Shown: positions 5,215 through 5,963 of the stretch, piece by piece | Position numbering within the stretch: position 1 is the first letter of the stretch | Layout of the letters: each line of letters begins with the position of its first letter | NCBI GenBank assembly: GCA_030595455.1 | Contig: JAUVDF010000071.1 | Span: 1-5,963, forward strand | DNA: 5,963 nt | Direction: 5' to 3' | Origin: Fidelibacterota bacterium | Lineage (GTDB): Bacteria > Fidelibacterota > UBA8477 > JABMPR01 | Program-made: the position numbers and the translations under genes | The notes under the pieces: model-generated | The model's database searches: none | What the model was told of the DNA's origin: nothing | The model's input: only the letters and a program-made list of their open reading frames with translations

Positions 5215-5963
5215 ATTCTCTCTCTTTCCAGCTGGGCTAAGTGTTTAATTTTGCTCCAGCTTGTTTTTAAATGGTTCCCTGTACCTTCAGGGCTATACTC
5301 GACAATGGTTCTACCTTCTGTCATTGCTTCAGTAAATGATAGGTCGTAGGGAATATCAGCAATATGATCAATGCCTGCCTCTGCTATGAATCGTTTGATA
5401 TCAGCGGTGACATTATGGTTAATGTCAAACTTGTTAATGATACATCCGGAATTAATCCGGAATTTTCCAATGAGTTCCTGGACACGTTTTAGATCATGAA
5501 TCCCTGATACGGTTGGCTCGATAACAATTACAACGTAATCAGCCCCGGCAAGTGCTGCCACGACCGGACATCCAACACCGGGGGGACCATCGACAAGCAA
5601 AAGTGACTTATCCTCACTTATAGCAAGCTGTTTAGCTTCTTCTTTTACTTTGGTAACGAGCTTTCCGGAATCATCAGCACCGACCCCCAATTTCGCGTGA
5701 ACCATGTGCGTGCCCAGGCGGGTGGTTGATTTATACCAGTCTCCCACATTAGCATCCAGCATGTTAATCGCATGTTCAGGACAAACCCGGGGACCGTATC
5801 CACAGCCTTCACAGTTCATTGGCTCTATGACGTACTTATCTCCTTGTTCAAAAATGGCATCAAAGCGACAAACATCGGCACACAAGCCACAACCCGTACA
5901 TAGATCCGGGTCAATTTTAGCAATGGCACCACTAAAGAACGGTTCCTCGATCTGCACCTCGGG
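5211..5963 (-). CDS. MinD/Mrp-like ATPase with inserted 2x[4Fe-4S] ferredoxin domain (5' end outside window)
   Basis: The C-terminal 250 residues of a soluble P-loop ATPase of the ferredoxin-MinD type found in orp and NifX-family gene clusters. The reading frame is open to the window edge, so the N-terminal P-loop (deviant Walker A) is not seen; the GTG at 5957-5955 is an internal Val, not a start. The fragment opens with PEVQIEEPF. A ferredoxin module follows: CTGCGLCADVC (coding strand 5900-5868) is a complete CxxCxxCxxxC, while the second motif CEGCGYGPRVC (5813-5781) has Gly (GGT, 5795-5793) in place of the third Cys. The Walker B region LLLVDGPPGVGCP and VIVIEPTVSGIHDL are family hallmarks, followed by the INKFD segment that typically contacts nucleotide. 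Known relatives are thought to use ATP to insert or move metal clusters, or for positioning. The stop overlaps the next start by 4 bp. Confidence 0.9.
   Translation of the reverse strand, partial: PEVQIEEPFFSGAIAKIDPDLCTGCGLCADVCRFDAIFEQGDKYVIEPMNCEGCGYGPRVCPEHAINMLDANVGDWYKSTTRLGTHMVHAKLGVGADDSGKLVTKVKEEAKQLAISEDKSLLLVDGPPGVGCPVVAALAGADYVVIVIEPTVSGIHDLKRVQELIGKFRINSGCIINKFDINHNVTADIKRFIAEAGIDHIADIPYDLSFTEAMTEGRTIVEYSPEGTGNHLKTSWSKIKHLAQLERERI

Noticed and set aside
5443..5465. Near-direct repeat of ATCCGGAATT in the ATPase gene
   Set aside because: It lies fully within conserved coding sequence and is explained by codon content of the KFRINSG region.

Overview
The window looks like chromosomal DNA from a strict anaerobe, most likely a low-to-mid-GC Firmicute (Clostridia or Negativicutes; a Desulfosporosinus/Sporomusa-like sulfate reducer or acetogen would fit). 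The reasons are strong AGGAG/GGAGGT-type ribosome binding sites, tight operons, and a gene set dominated by Fe-S, radical SAM and metal-cluster proteins. The taxonomic assignment is inference; no rRNA or other marker gene is present.

Left third, + strand (44-1960): a NifU/IscU-like Fe-S scaffold gene broken by a frameshift and a nonsense codon (44-438), then a CGGC-domain protein (566-1003), then, 6 bp later, a radical SAM protein of the GPVPSRRLGRS/COG0731 type (1010-1960). Positions 439-565 between the broken gene and the CGGC gene hold no convincing gene, only a good RBS and a weak promoter-like pair. This part is visibly more A+T-rich than the right half.

Right two thirds, - strand (5963 down to 2042): one leftward operon entering from outside the window. 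In transcription order it encodes a MinD/Mrp-like ATPase with an inserted two-cluster ferredoxin domain (5' end off the window), a NifX/NifB-family Mo-Fe cluster-binding protein (4-bp stop/start overlap), a DUF5320 protein (RBS overlaps the previous stop), a small six-cysteine zinc-ribbon-like protein (14-bp overlap), a single-domain cupin, and a large old-yellow-enzyme/2,4-dienoyl-CoA-reductase-type flavoprotein. The first genes resemble the orp (orange protein) clusters of anaerobes, where ferredoxin-MinD ATPases sit beside NifX-like metal-cluster proteins. The cupin and flavoprotein look like a local extension of that cluster.

Two genes carry lesions. The NifU-like gene is a clear pseudogene. 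The flavoprotein has its conserved N-terminus in another frame, as if five bases (3893-3897) had been inserted, so it either restarts at an internal ATG or is damaged. A hairpin with 9-bp perfect arms (4296-4335) fills the gap between the zinc-ribbon stop and the cupin RBS. The two gene groups converge at 1961-2041, where no classical intrinsic terminator is visible. Nothing here resembles a CRISPR array, IS element, tRNA or rRNA.
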